Shown here one piece after another: positions 8,438 through 17,606 of a DNA stretch of 64,000 nucleotides (position 1 is the first letter of the stretch; each line of letters starts with the position of its first letter). The notes under the pieces were generated by a model. That model worked only from the letters and a program-made list of their open reading frames with translations, had not been told where the DNA came from and ran no database searches. The DNA is from Paenibacillus solani (lineage in GTDB: Bacteria; Bacillota; Bacilli; Paenibacillales; Paenibacillaceae). Both the position numbers and the translations under genes were made by a program. The stretch covers positions 2,054,369 through 2,118,368 of the forward strand of contig NZ_LIUT01000001.1 of NCBI RefSeq assembly GCF_001277345.1, in the 5' to 3' direction.

Positions 8438-9424
8438 CTAAGAAGCCAGCAATCGAAGTAAATCATCCATCTTCAATCCGTTGGCCGTAATGGCTCCCGT
8501 CTGCCAATGCGATCTCTCTACGGGATATACATGGCCGTTCTTAAATGCAGGAACGGTCTGCCATAGCGGATCTGCCTTCATTTCCTCAAGCGCTTTCGCG
8601 TTGCTCTCTTCCTCCCACGTTCCGTTGGACGGAAGCACAATAATATGGTCCGCGTCAAGCTCCGGAATGACCTCTCTCGACAAGACGATATTGCTCTCCG
8701 TCATCGCCTCGGCGAACCCCGGTGCCTTCAAACCAAGATCCTCATACAAGATTTGTCCGACAAACGTGTTATGAATGCCGAAAATATTCATCGATTTGTC
8801 TACGACGTTCATCCGCAGAACAACAAGCTTCTCATCGCCGATCGCCGCGTTCAGCTTCGCCTTCACGTCAACAATACGGGCTTCGTAATCGGCAAGAACC
8901 TGCTCCGCCTTCTCGCTGAGACCAAGCAATTCGGCGATTAAGGTCAATGTTTTGCGCGAATCCGCAAGTACGTCGTCCGGCAAGCGGAACGTCGGCGCAA
9001 CCTTGGAGTAGAGCTCGTATTGTGCTGCATCGACCTCTCCGGCGCCGATGATCAAGTCCGGTTCGGACACAAGCAAAGCTTCGATGCTGCCGGTCACGTC
9101 GAACAACGGCACTTCCAGCTTCAAATAATCCTGCTTGCCCCACATCGGGTTATAATATTGCACAATAGGAGTTACCCCAAGCGCAACCAAATAATCTTCA
9201 CGATAAAGAGCTGAGACTCGCTTCGGATTTGTCGGAATCTCTACCTCTCCGAAGCCATCGGTTACGACGCGCGTTTCCGTCTGAGGCGGAGCTTCGCTTG
9301 GCGCTGCGGTTGTCTGTCCAGGTTGATCGGTAGTACCGCCTGTCGAGCCGCAACCTGTCACCGTAATTATTGCTGCCGTTATAAGTGATATCCATCCTGT
9401 TTTCATAAATCCTGATCTTGCCAT
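8438..9424 (-). CDS. Iron-siderophore ABC transporter substrate-binding lipoprotein
   Basis: A 328-residue lipoprotein of the FeuA/FhuD-like binding-protein family (PF01497). The signal peptide ends in the lipobox VTGC with Cys25, so it should be anchored on the outer face of the membrane. The body shows SEPDLIIGAGEV and the C-terminal DPLWQTVPAFKNGHVYPV motif typical of ferric-siderophore binders. No permease or ATPase genes are nearby, so it must work with a transporter encoded elsewhere. A perfect Fur box lies 60 bases upstream. GGGAG nine bases before ATG 9424 supports the start. It resembles the sensor domain of the next gene. Confidence 0.9.
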   Translation of the reverse strand: MARSGFMKTGWISLITAAIITVTGCGSTGGTTDQPGQTTAAPSEAPPQTETRVVTDGFGEVEIPTNPKRVSALYREDYLVALGVTPIVQYYNPMWGKQDYLKLEVPLFDVTGSIEALLVSEPDLIIGAGEVDAAQYELYSKVAPTFRLPDDVLADSRKTLTLIAELLGLSEKAEQVLADYEARIVDVKAKLNAAIGDEKLVVLRMNVVDKSMNIFGIHNTFVGQILYEDLGLKAPGFAEAMTESNIVLSREVIPELDADHIIVLPSNGTWEEESNAKALEEMKADPLWQTVPAFKNGHVYPVERSHWQTGAITANGLKMDDLLRLLAS

Positions 9425-9483
9425 GATTTAATTCACTCCCATAAGTTTTATGTTTTGTAGCAAAACAATTCGTTTATTAATAA

Positions 9484-9498
9484 TGATAATCATTATCA
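9484..9498. promoter_or_regulatory. Fur box
   Basis: TGATAATCATTATCA, a perfect Fur box identical to the one at 6569-6583, upstream of the siderophore-binding lipoprotein gene. Confidence 0.92.
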
Positions 9499-9681
9499 TT
9501 TTGCTTGAGTAGATTTTACCCCAAATTGGATTACATGCTCAATATACATTCTCTACGACAGGCTTTATACAAACTCGTCACTTCCTACTAACGAAAAACA
9601 ATAAAACATTCATGACCCTCGACCGGGTCACAGACTACGATGGCAATTTTCATAACCTTTAATGTCTTCTAAACCCTCCAA

Positions 9682-10042
9682 TTTGAACTCGGCGAGTGGC
9701 TAATGGAGCAACAATGCACGCATGTTGCTATGGCAAGCACAGGTGTCTTGTGGAAAACGGTTTGGAATGCCTTGAAGCTTTTGACATTTCTTTGCTCCTA
9801 GCCATCGTCTACCACATCAAGAATCTTTCCGGACGTAAAACCGACATGAAAGATGCGGAATGGATTGCCAAACTGCTTCGTTGTGGTCTTATCGAAGGCA
9901 GCTTCTCCTCCCGTAGAAATTCGTGAGTTGCGCGACCTAACAAAATAGCGTAAGAAGCTCGTTCACGATGCAACTGCCGAGAAAAATCGAATTCACAAGA
10001 TGCTTCAAGATGCTAACGTGAAACTCAACACGTTATTTAGAT
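9682..10042 (+). pseudogene. IS110-family transposase remnant
   Basis: Pieces of an IS110-type (DEDD) transposase in several frames. First a stretch reading THVAMASTGVLWKTVWNALK, then KNLSGRKTDMKDAEWIAKLL, then, after another frameshift, EIRELRDLT, a stop, and KKLVHDATAEKNRIHKMLQD. These are the conserved N-terminal RuvC-like blocks of the family. The C-terminal half and the ends are missing, so it is inactive. It is immediately followed by a family A repeat. Confidence 0.85.
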
Positions 10043-10046
10043 AACC

Positions 10047-10162
10047 ATCGAATCGGTAATCGGACTATGTTCTTGTCCTTGGCTCTGGACACGAACTTGT
10101 AAGAAAAAAACAAAAAAGTCGCTAAAATAGCGACTTTAATGGGACCATGTTCTCGTCCCTCT
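10047..10162 (+). repeat. Family A interspersed repeat, copy 4
   Basis: Has TATGTTCTTGTCCTTGGCTC, a damaged right arm (GGACACGAACTTGTAAG), the hairpin GTCGCTAAAATAGCGAC and a closing CATGTTCTCGTCC. The central TTACGGCAATCGGTACAAGTTC segment of the long form is absent, as in copy 6. It abuts the IS110 remnant. Confidence 0.8.
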
Positions 10163-10429
10163 CCTTATCTTCGAAAACCAATGTGCATTACATTAATATA
10201 TTGAAAATTTGTAGGAACTACCTACCTAAATTCATGGTAAAAGACTATTCTCCATTTAAGTCCTTCTAATCAAATGATTATGGTGACGCATCAGTAAACC
10301 TGATTCAGTGAGAAAGAATGGATGCTCCACAACAAGTCTTCAAGAGGAATCATTTTACCTTAATCAATGAGAGGTAGTCTTCGCATTTGTGATTGATCAA
10401 TCACTAACATGTTGGTATTGAATGTTATC

Positions 10430-10858
10430 TTATCCAATAATGCAACCCATACGATTTATAAGCTCCGGAAGCGGTACATCATCATTTTCCAGGCTTTCTG
10501 GTGCGACCCTCCCTCCTTCTCGAGCACTCTCTAGCCACCATTCCAATTGTTCTGTCGATTTCGGACCTCCACGCCATGCAAGATGAGCATCCGGGTGGAT
10601 CAGCCACCATTCCGTTTCGTCCGGTCCATCATCAGCAAGTGTAAATCACAAACTCCCCAAGTCGTTTCTTAACTGCAGTTATTTACGGACTTGCCTCGCT
10701 AACCGCGGGCCCAAGCAGCACCCATCGTTTTCCAATAACTGAATACATTTCGTTGTTATAGTCAGTCAGATCCGTTTCAATGAGAAGCTTGTTCTTTCTG
10801 TAGTAGGCCCATGTAATCTCAGGTTCATCTCCTACTAGGGTTATTCGCTCCTTTATAC
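10430..10858 (-). pseudogene. Broken gene of unknown function
   Basis: Read on the minus strand, two stretches look coding but are in different frames. The first contains ITLVGDEPEITWAYYRKNKL and ends at a stop after VLLGPAVSEASP. The second contains DETEWWLIHPDAHLAWRGG and EQLEWWLESAREGG and ends ...INRMGCIIG at 10430. The sentence-like composition, absence of internal stops in each piece and shared strand suggest a single gene broken by a frameshift or deletion near 10660. I do not recognise the family. Confidence 0.5.
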
Positions 10859-10946
10859 CTTAATGTTTTCCTTTATCCAAAAACGCAACTTAGCAGCGGG
10901 TTGACGGACCAAGTAATTCCCCCATGTAACCATCTAGATGCATGCA

Positions 10947-12134
10947 TCATGTCTGCAGTTTTTTATCCGCTGACTGCCCCGCCGAATACCGTGATACCAT
11001 GCTGAACAAAACAAACACGGCAATGATGGCGATGAGTACGCCGAGTACCCCGAACCAAGTAATGGATGCCAAAGAAACACGGTTAACGATCAGCCCGCCC
11101 ATTCCTGCGCCAACTGCCATGGCAAGCTGCATCATGGAACTGTTCAAGCTCAGCATTACTCCCGAGGATTCAGGAACAAGCGAGACCAGGTTGAATTGCT
11201 GGGCAGGTGCGGATGACCAAGCGGCAAAAGACCAGAGGATCAAAATGGCGAATACGGCAATGGCCGACTGCCCGACTAAAGATAGCAAAATCAACGAAAT
11301 GACGTGAAGCACCATCCCTGAAACGAGCGTGTATTTGATGCCACGTTTATCCGTGCTGTAGCCACCGACTTTTGAGCCAATCAAACTGGCAATGCCGAAC
11401 ACGAACAGAGCTGCACTTATCAATGATTCATTTACATGAGTCACCTCTAGTAGAAAAGGGGTGATGTAGGTATAGGCGAGGGAATATCCTCCCAACCAGA
11501 AAAAAGTAATCGCTAAAGCTACCAAAACCTGAGGTTTTTTTAACAAAGCAAATTGGTTGATTAATGGGACAGGTTTGTCGCCCTGCATACGTGGAAAAAC
11601 CGCAGCTATGACAAGCATAGAGATGACCCCGACAATTGCGATGGCCAGAAATACCGCTTTCCAACCAAAAGCCGAGGCTACCATTCTGCCGAGCGGGACG
11701 CCGATGATGAGCGAAGCGGTAATACCCATAGTGACGTTAGCGATGGCGCTGGCCTGCTTGCCTGGCGGAGCGATTTTGGCGGCGATGCTAAGCGCGTTAA
11801 CGGTGACTACCCCGGCGCCTATTGCCGTAATGATTCTCGCGGCAATGAAAAGACCGAAGCCGGACAATGTATATGTCAGCAGATTTGCCGCAATAAAGAG
11901 ACCTAGCGAATAAAGGAGAAGCTTGCGCCGGTCCATCTTGGCCGTCAGTGCCATCAATATAGGCGTGACGACCGCATAGGCCAGGGAATACACCGTAATA
12001 AGCTGGCCTGCTGTCGCAACGCTTGTTCCCAACGTCTCTGCGATCCGGTCTAATATCCCAGAAATGACGTAATTGGATGTTCCAACTAAAAAGCTAATTA
12101 AGGCTAGAACGTAAACTTTCCATGTGCTCTTCAT
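10947..12134 (-). CDS. MFS transporter, DHA1 drug-exporter type
   Basis: A 395-residue major facilitator with twelve hydrophobic segments. The loop 2-3 signature is AKMDRRKLL, and motif C lies in the fifth helix (GVPLGRMVASAFGWKAVF), typical of YdhP/YtbD/AraJ-like exporters of the DHA1 group. The substrate is unknown. CAGGAGAG six bases before ATG 12134 supports the start. Upstream lie a decayed nitroreductase gene on the same strand and a divergent TetR regulator, a common arrangement for an inducible efflux unit, so the TetR protein may control this pump. Confidence 0.85.
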   Translation of the reverse strand: MKSTWKVYVLALISFLVGTSNYVISGILDRIAETLGTSVATAGQLITVYSLAYAVVTPILMALTAKMDRRKLLLYSLGLFIAANLLTYTLSGFGLFIAARIITAIGAGVVTVNALSIAAKIAPPGKQASAIANVTMGITASLIIGVPLGRMVASAFGWKAVFLAIAIVGVISMLVIAAVFPRMQGDKPVPLINQFALLKKPQVLVALAITFFWLGGYSLAYTYITPFLLEVTHVNESLISAALFVFGIASLIGSKVGGYSTDKRGIKYTLVSGMVLHVISLILLSLVGQSAIAVFAILILWSFAAWSSAPAQQFNLVSLVPESSGVMLSLNSSMMQLAMAVGAGMGGLIVNRVSLASITWFGVLGVLIAIIAVFVLFSMVSRYSAGQSADKKLQT

Positions 12135-12191
12135 ATTTCACTCTCCTGATGTGTTTTAAATAAACTATTTTTCAAAAGCAATCTTTACATA

Positions 12192-12438
12192 TGGTTATTC
12201 CTTAAGCATTTTGTTAAAGAAAGGTACATCATCGACTGCCAGCCTCACCGTCGGATGACCAGACTTCGCCGCCTTTTGCGCGGGCAACAAGCATGAGTTG
12301 CATCTCTACTAGCCCGTTATGACTCTCCAATCTCCGAGTACCGCAATGACAGCCGAAGCCTCAACCACTTGCTGTTGATTGAATGCGATCGGAAGCAGCT
12401 TCTGCTTCAGTTCGGGTGACGGTTCGTAAAACCGACAT
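12192..12438 (-). pseudogene. Nitroreductase-family remnant
   Basis: Starts with an intact ribosome site and ATG (12438) but goes out of frame within a few codons. Pieces in other frames read PSPELKQKLLPIAFNQQQVV, then ASAVIAVLGDWR, MQLMLVARAKG and finally GHPTVRLAVDDVPFFNKM, which are recognisable blocks of FMN-dependent nitroreductases in their correct order. Large parts of the N-terminus and the centre are deleted, so the enzyme is lost. Its promoter region is shared with the TetR regulator. Confidence 0.75.
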
Positions 12439-12486
12439 GTTTCTCTCCTCCTTTTGAATAAGCGGTATTCTGAATTTTGTTTCTAT

Positions 12487-12518
12487 ACAACATTTGTTGT
12501 TTGAACAACATTCGTTGT
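12487..12518. promoter_or_regulatory. Two tandem palindromic operators (ACAAC-n4-GTTGT)
   Basis: ACAACATTTGTTGT (12487-12500) and ACAACATTCGTTGT (12505-12518) are two palindromes whose centres are 18 bases apart. A -10 like TATAAT lies at about 12529. They sit between the nitroreductase remnant and the TetR gene and are good candidates for the TetR protein's sites. Confidence 0.65.
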
Positions 12519-12573
12519 ATTCATATGTTATAATTCCAACCAGATGGTGAGCAATCATCAATAACCATGAACC

Positions 12574-12587
12574 GTTGTATAGACAAC
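12574..12587. promoter_or_regulatory. Third palindromic operator (GTTGT-n4-ACAAC)
   Basis: GTTGTATAGACAAC is a palindrome with the same half-sites but opposite arm order, 42 bases before the TetR start codon. It would suit autorepression. Confidence 0.5.
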
Positions 12588-12628
12588 ACCATTTCTATAA
12601 TGTCGTTTTATTAGGAGAGATTTTAACC

Positions 12629-13219
12629 ATGACAATTAAAAAGAATGAAGCTGATCCTCGAGTGATACGTACACGGCGACTTCTTCAAGACGCTTTTGCT
12701 TCATTAATTCAAGAAAAAGACTTTGAATCGATAACCGTTAGGGATATAGCAGAGCGGGCTACTGTTAACAGAGCGACGTTTTATGCGCACTTTATAGATA
12801 AATTCGAAATTCTTGAGGCTAGACTAATGGAATCATTTATGACAATCATAAATCGTAGATTATGCGGTCACAAAGTATTAAATGAAGAAACCATTCAGAG
12901 CATTTTTCTGGGTGTATGCGATTTTCACAAGGGTCTAAGCACGATGTGCAAAAGAAGAAATACATCACTCGGTGCTGTATTTGAAACTCAAATAAAGGAA
13001 AAAATTCAAGCGATACTTCTTTCCTTTATAGACAAGGACAAGATGCTATTGAGTCCAAATGAGCAATTCTTAATAAATACAGCTTCTATTATGTTAAGTT
13101 GGGGGATGTATGGATTGGCATACGTTTGGAACAATGATGGGTGTCTAATAAGTGCGGAATCATTCGTTGAACAGAGTATGCCCTTAGTGATGAACGGAGC
13201 CAAAGAACTGCTGGAATAG
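12629..13219 (+). CDS. TetR/AcrR-family transcriptional regulator
   Basis: A 196-residue TetR-type regulator. The N-terminal helix-turn-helix reads LIQEKDFESITVRDIAERAT then VNRATFYAHFIDKFEIL, matching the family's recognition helix. The C-terminal ligand-binding part fits the TetR_C YcdC/YbiH-like group that ends in a short helical bundle. ATG at 12629 is chosen because AGGAGAG lies nine bases upstream; a frame start at 12575 lies inside an operator palindrome. It probably represses itself and the divergent efflux/nitroreductase region. It is followed by a strong terminator. Confidence 0.87.
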   Translation: MTIKKNEADPRVIRTRRLLQDAFASLIQEKDFESITVRDIAERATVNRATFYAHFIDKFEILEARLMESFMTIINRRLCGHKVLNEETIQSIFLGVCDFHKGLSTMCKRRNTSLGAVFETQIKEKIQAILLSFIDKDKMLLSPNEQFLINTASIMLSWGMYGLAYVWNNDGCLISAESFVEQSMPLVMNGAKELLE

Positions 13220-13258
13220 AACCTGTCGCTATTGCTGTGAAAAAACAAGATGCATACC

Positions 13259-13305
13259 AAAAAAGACCCACTCTCCGCCTTCGCGAGGAGTTGGGTCTTT
13301 TTTTG
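13259..13305 (+). terminator. Terminator of the TetR gene
   Basis: AAAAAAGACCCACTCTCC pairs with GGAGTTGGGTCTTTTTTT (one mismatch) around a short loop. T-runs on both sides make it bidirectional, so it may also end minus-strand transcription. Confidence 0.9.
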
Positions 13306-13465
13306 AGTTTAACGGAATCTATCTCTATTAATTTGGAACCCGTATTCTTAACATTCCTTATTGCAGCATAAACAGGCCCTCATGAGCATACAGCGTGGCG
13401 ACGGTTCAAAGCGGGGCTGGTACCGATTGAATCTTAGAAATAATGTATTATGGTTCATAAAAATA

Positions 13466-14029
13466 TCAGTTATGTTTTGTGAGCCTTAATTCTCCCTCTT
13501 TTAAAGCAATCGTATCAGAACTTGCATTTATTATGTAAAAGTAATATCGCCCTGATTCCTCAATAGTTAAATTGTAATTTCCCTTTAATTGATCGAACTT
13601 TTGCGATGGATTTAGAACACCGTCTTTAACGTAACCAATTAATATATTTTGATATTCAACGACCTCCGATTTATACTTTTCAAATACATATTCTACAGAG
13701 TTACCAGCTTTTAGTTCCCATCCCCTTCCATTAGTATCTGTTAAGACGCTTAATGAACCATTTACAGTAATGATCTCAGGGGAAATATATACTCCGTTTT
13801 TTTCTTTTGTTTCTAACTCAATAATTGAGGAAGGTATAAAATTATCTTCCATTATCTTTGTGATAATACGGTTATTCCGGTATACTAAAACCGCTGTGTT
13901 AGGAAAATACAAATCCCTTATTTTTTCGATATCTTCCCGTTGAGGAACCCAGAATAAATTGTTTGGATGGATAGCTCTTACCGATAGAAAGGCCAATCGG
14001 CTCCAAGTTCCCCCGGTCCGATCGGCCAT
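13466..14029 (-). CDS. Hypothetical protein, possibly with a replaced N-terminus
   Basis: A 187-residue protein I do not recognise. From about residue 25 it reads as a beta-rich soluble domain (IIELETKEKNGVYISPEI, YYFYIINASSDTIALKEGEL). The first 24 residues are arginine-rich, differ in character and are encoded by GC-richer DNA than the AT-rich remainder, suggesting the original N-terminus (perhaps a signal peptide) was lost in a rearrangement close to 13950. There is no convincing ribosome site. It begins 25 bases after the end of the large secreted protein gene. It could be a pseudogene. Confidence 0.45.
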   Translation of the reverse strand: MADRTGGTWSRLAFLSVRAIHPNNLFWVPQREDIEKIRDLYFPNTAVLVYRNNRIITKIMEDNFIPSSIIELETKEKNGVYISPEIITVNGSLSVLTDTNGRGWELKAGNSVEYVFEKYKSEVVEYQNILIGYVKDGVLNPSQKFDQLKGNYNLTIEESGRYYFYIINASSDTIALKEGELRLTKHN

Positions 14030-14053
14030 TCGCTTGTCTTTCTATATAATGAA

Positions 14054-17000
14054 TTAAGCGGCGTGCTGCGGTAGGAAGCCCCCTGCTCTGACACGAACCT
14101 GAATACGGTCGCTTTGAGTCACGCCTGCAGCATTGATCCATTCGGCATAATATTCGTAAGTGCCTGGCGTCCGATCATGGATTTCTGTGGTAGCCCGCTG
14201 CATACCAGGCGAGGCGTTAGTCAACGCCTCGGTGTCGATCAGAACGCCGTTCTCATAGAGACGGTACTCGGTAGCGTTCGTCCCCCACCACATGTTCGCG
14301 CTAATCTGATAGCTGCCAGCTCCGTCCCAATTGTCATGCGACAATACTGGCTTGCCCGGTGAAGCATCTGTCACCGTTACGCGAAGCGGCTCCGACTGCG
14401 ATACGCCCCAGGCATTGATCAATTCACCGACATATGTATATACGCCGTTGGCCTTTCCCTTAATATCGATAGAAGCCGTCTGCTTCGAGGGGGAAGCCTC
14501 CTTCAATGGGATGGTCTGAATCAAGACGCCGTCTTCATACAGTTTGAATTCCGAGCCGTTATTTCCCCACCACAAATTCATCGTCACCGTATAATCTCCG
14601 TCTCGAAGTCCTGTATCCGAACCATTATTGTCAGACAGTATAGGTGTGCCCGGCGCTGCGTTGGCATGCAGCTGCTTCACCTGGAAGACAGCTCGGTCCG
14701 AGGCCACGTTACCTGCGGCATCTTCTACGCGATATTCAATAACATGCTCACCTGCTCCCAGCTCCTTGGCGCTGATCGCCTGACCCTCTTCAACCAGCTG
14801 GTCGTTGAGGAGAAGCTTCTGGGTAATGACCCCCGAGAGCTCGTCCGTGCTATGAAGCTCAAATTTCAGGGTATCCTGCTCCCATAGGTCTCCAATTTGC
14901 TTCCCCGATTGAGTCAATGTCACGGCGGGTGCTGTCTTATCCAGCTTGATTTCTACCTTCTTTACCTCTTCAGCCACACCGCCCGCAGAAGAGTAGTATT
15001 GAATGACTTGGATACCCTCTCTGTCGACAACCAATGGACCCGAGTATACGGACTCAGCCCCATCATTCAACTGATAGGTTGTCGATACCGGCTCCGAACC
15101 CGCAGCCGTCAAAGTAAGGGTCACATTCCGGTTAAACCAACCGTGCGAGTTCGGCTGCTCCGATAGAGCGGCGGAGGTTGCCGGAGGAACGTTCGCCTGT
15201 GCAAGCGAGATATCGTTTATTCCCCGGACCTTCAATTGATATACGTCTTTAAAAACCGAGGATACACCTTGAAGATTTACAATCTGACCTTCTTCATAAG
15301 GGAAGTCTGCGAGTGTCAGACCCGTTCTGACATCCACGCGGACATGATTGCTGACTCCATTCGCGCTGATCGCATCAAATTCGAAGGAACCAGATGGAGA
15401 TGCTGTAATGATATTGGTGATTTCCACCTGCTGAAGTGCAATCAGTTGGCCTTGATTGGCAGCATTTACGGAGTCGACCTTAACTGCCTCCGGCAGATCT
15501 GCCGTCCCGATCTTTTCGATTAAGACTGGACTCACTAATTCAAGCTCTGTGTTATAAAGGGCTGTCGAGGCCGTAAGCTTTACTACATCTCCTTGATGAA
15601 ATCCCGTGCTGCTCTGAAAGACATAGATTCCGCCGGTAGCATCCTGCAAATAGAAGGTTTGCCCACCATAGATGCCTGGTTCAGTGGTTACAGTACCTTG
15701 GACCGTGATCAGACTTCCTTCCGGCTTGCTTCTTCCTTCCGCGATCATAATCACGTCCGGGATCGAGCTGCCTGCATCCGGCAATGGCTCGGCAGGCACG
15801 TTACCCAGCGTCACGGGTTTGGTCAGCAGATTATTACCGTTCTGCCGCAAGCGTAGATTGGCCGCCCCGGAAGTGCCTGGCATGATGCGTATTGTCAAAT
15901 CCTTATAGGCCCGTCCTTGACTATCAGCGGTCAAGCTGAAGGTGTCCCCATATCCATACGCGGTAGGCCAGGTTCCGTCCGCTCTTTGGGTCATGGCCAC
16001 CTGAGTTCCCCCCGTCACGTAGATTCCTGCACTAAAGCCGGTCACCGTTGAATTAGCAGGCAGGTTCTCGATGAGAACGCGAATTTGGAACTCTGATGCA
16101 TTGGGCAGAACCGATTGATGAACAAAGCTGTAAACTGGCGATGCACTCACTGTAGCACCACCGTAGGAACCTGGCTTGAAGGTCGAGCTGTCCCACCATT
16201 TATAGCCGGCTGCCGGTGGAGACCATGGTTCTGTCTGGGGCTCCGTTGAAGCCTCAGGCGCTTCGAAGGAATGCAGTTCTGTCACCTCATCCAATTGAAA
16301 GCCATCGATTTGTGCCAGACTTGTATAGCTCTCCTGTTCCGCCAGCCAATTGATCAAATTGACTAAAAGGACGGCATCATCCTGCTCCTTAAAGCCATCA
16401 TAGGTCGTCTTTTTAGCTCCTGTCTCTTCACGCAAATATTTTGGTGTCGCGTCTTCTACTGGCGAGGAATCACCGATGAAAGCCGCTTTACCCGATCCGA
16501 CCTTGGCTACGGCAACATAAGGTCCCTCCTCAATGCCGCCGCCGTTATATACGCCCTGATCGACCGCATTTCCCCATGCCTTATTCGTCTGCGGGAGATA
16601 CACAATGCCTTTGGCCTTGTCCGGATCGGTAATTGCTAGTGTAGAACCGGCATGCATCGCAACTCCATTAACTCCCTCGGTGATTCCGAAGGCCTGATCC
16701 GGCTCTACAATTTGATTAGCCATAATATCGCCCAATGCGTTATACCGGAAGCGAACTCCGAAATTATCCGCGAGCCAATCCGAGCTGACGACGCCTTGCA
16801 TCGCTTTTGAGTTTCGCTCTTCCGAGCTCATGCCCTTAGTTGGATCCTCCCAGGCACCTCTGCGATACCCGTTGAACGCCTCGGAGCCGTCCCAACGGTT
16901 CTTGTTACGGTCAGCATTATAGTGATCGCCAATGAAGAAAATACTTCCTCCATTTTGTACATACTGCTCCATCGCAGCCTGTTCACTCTGCTTGAAGGGA

Positions 17001-17380
17001 ATGTTTGGCTCAGCAATAACAAATACAGAATAGCCGCTTAGATCGCTGTAGGTAATGGGTGTTGACTTGCGCAACTCAGCGACATCAAATCCGTCAGCTG
17101 CCAGTGCTTGTCCAAAATCGGAAAACCCGCCGTCAATAACCCAGTCTGCGGCACCTGCGGTTTGGGCATGAGTGTTGTCAAAAAGAATTTTCTTACCGGC
17201 ATTCTCATTTACCACTTTGGCAGCAATGTAGGGTGCGGGATCGTTCGGGCCCTCGGCATGCACTGGTGCGAGAATTGCGCCCAGCTCCAGTTGAATCGTA
17301 AATGCCAAGGATACAGCAAGTCCGATCCCCAACCACTTCGTCCCTATCTTCTTTCCAAGTCCAACCAGCTTTCTGCTCAT
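14054..17380 (-). CDS. Large secreted multidomain protein (GATase-like, OB-fold, Ig-like repeats)
   Basis: An 1108-residue protein with a signal peptide cleaved near Ala42. Residues about 60-345 resemble a class I amidotransferase-like/DUF4350 fold (KILFDNTHAQTAGAADWV, FFIGDHYNADRNKNRWDGSE, AAFIGDSSPVEDATPKYL). Residues about 545-725 look like the OB-fold seen in YhcR-type extracellular nucleases (GSLITVQGTVTTEPGIYGGQ, FYLQDATGGIYVFQ). Then comes an Ig-like region with KLDKTAPAVTLT. The end has two tandem modules of the kind found in bacillary chitinases (MNLWWGNNGSEFKLYEDGVL and MWWGTNATEYRLYENGVLID). The enzyme activity is unknown. GGGAGGG five bases before the ATG supports the start. It is divergent from a 5'-nucleotidase-type gene, hinting at nucleic-acid or phosphate scavenging. 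Confidence 0.75.
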   Translation of the reverse strand: MSRKLVGLGKKIGTKWLGIGLAVSLAFTIQLELGAILAPVHAEGPNDPAPYIAAKVVNENAGKKILFDNTHAQTAGAADWVIDGGFSDFGQALAADGFDVAELRKSTPITYSDLSGYSVFVIAEPNIPFKQSEQAAMEQYVQNGGSIFFIGDHYNADRNKNRWDGSEAFNGYRRGAWEDPTKGMSSEERNSKAMQGVVSSDWLADNFGVRFRYNALGDIMANQIVEPDQAFGITEGVNGVAMHAGSTLAITDPDKAKGIVYLPQTNKAWGNAVDQGVYNGGGIEEGPYVAVAKVGSGKAAFIGDSSPVEDATPKYLREETGAKKTTYDGFKEQDDAVLLVNLINWLAEQESYTSLAQIDGFQLDEVTELHSFEAPEASTEPQTEPWSPPAAGYKWWDSSTFKPGSYGGATVSASPVYSFVHQSVLPNASEFQIRVLIENLPANSTVTGFSAGIYVTGGTQVAMTQRADGTWPTAYGYGDTFSLTADSQGRAYKDLTIRIMPGTSGAANLRLRQNGNNLLTKPVTLGNVPAEPLPDAGSSIPDVIMIAEGRSKPEGSLITVQGTVTTEPGIYGGQTFYLQDATGGIYVFQSSTGFHQGDVVKLTASTALYNTELELVSPVLIEKIGTADLPEAVKVDSVNAANQGQLIALQQVEITNIITASPSGSFEFDAISANGVSNHVRVDVRTGLTLADFPYEEGQIVNLQGVSSVFKDVYQLKVRGINDISLAQANVPPATSAALSEQPNSHGWFNRNVTLTLTAAGSEPVSTTYQLNDGAESVYSGPLVVDREGIQVIQYYSSAGGVAEEVKKVEIKLDKTAPAVTLTQSGKQIGDLWEQDTLKFELHSTDELSGVITQKLLLNDQLVEEGQAISAKELGAGEHVIEYRVEDAAGNVASDRAVFQVKQLHANAAPGTPILSDNNGSDTGLRDGDYTVTMNLWWGNNGSEFKLYEDGVLIQTIPLKEASPSKQTASIDIKGKANGVYTYVGELINAWGVSQSEPLRVTVTDASPGKPVLSHDNWDGAGSYQISANMWWGTNATEYRLYENGVLIDTEALTNASPGMQRATTEIHDRTPGTYEYYAEWINAAGVTQSDRIQVRVRAGGFLPQHAA

Positions 17381-17606
17381 AATTTCCCTCCCATAAGATT
17401 AAGAGTAGTGTAACACCCTTATTTTTACATGGGATTATTAGCTAAAAAGTAAGGTTGTGTAAAATTCAAAGAAAAATATTCTTCTTTTCATCGGTGTCCT
17501 GTAAAAATAACACTGCGTTTACCATATCGCCGAAGCAGTTGTTTATAATAGCTGTATTCCATGCAAGTTCTGCACTTTTCTGATCGGCATAAGGAGGCAG
17601 TCATTA

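Noticed and set aside
14114..17413. Many short plus-strand frames across the large secreted-protein gene
   Set aside because: All are shadows of one continuous 1108-codon reading with signal peptide and recognisable domains.
17381..17606. Pho boxes between the large secreted protein and the nucleotidase gene
   Set aside because: Several TTTACA/GTTACA half-sites occur, but not as clear 11-base-spaced direct repeats, so I do not report them as sites.
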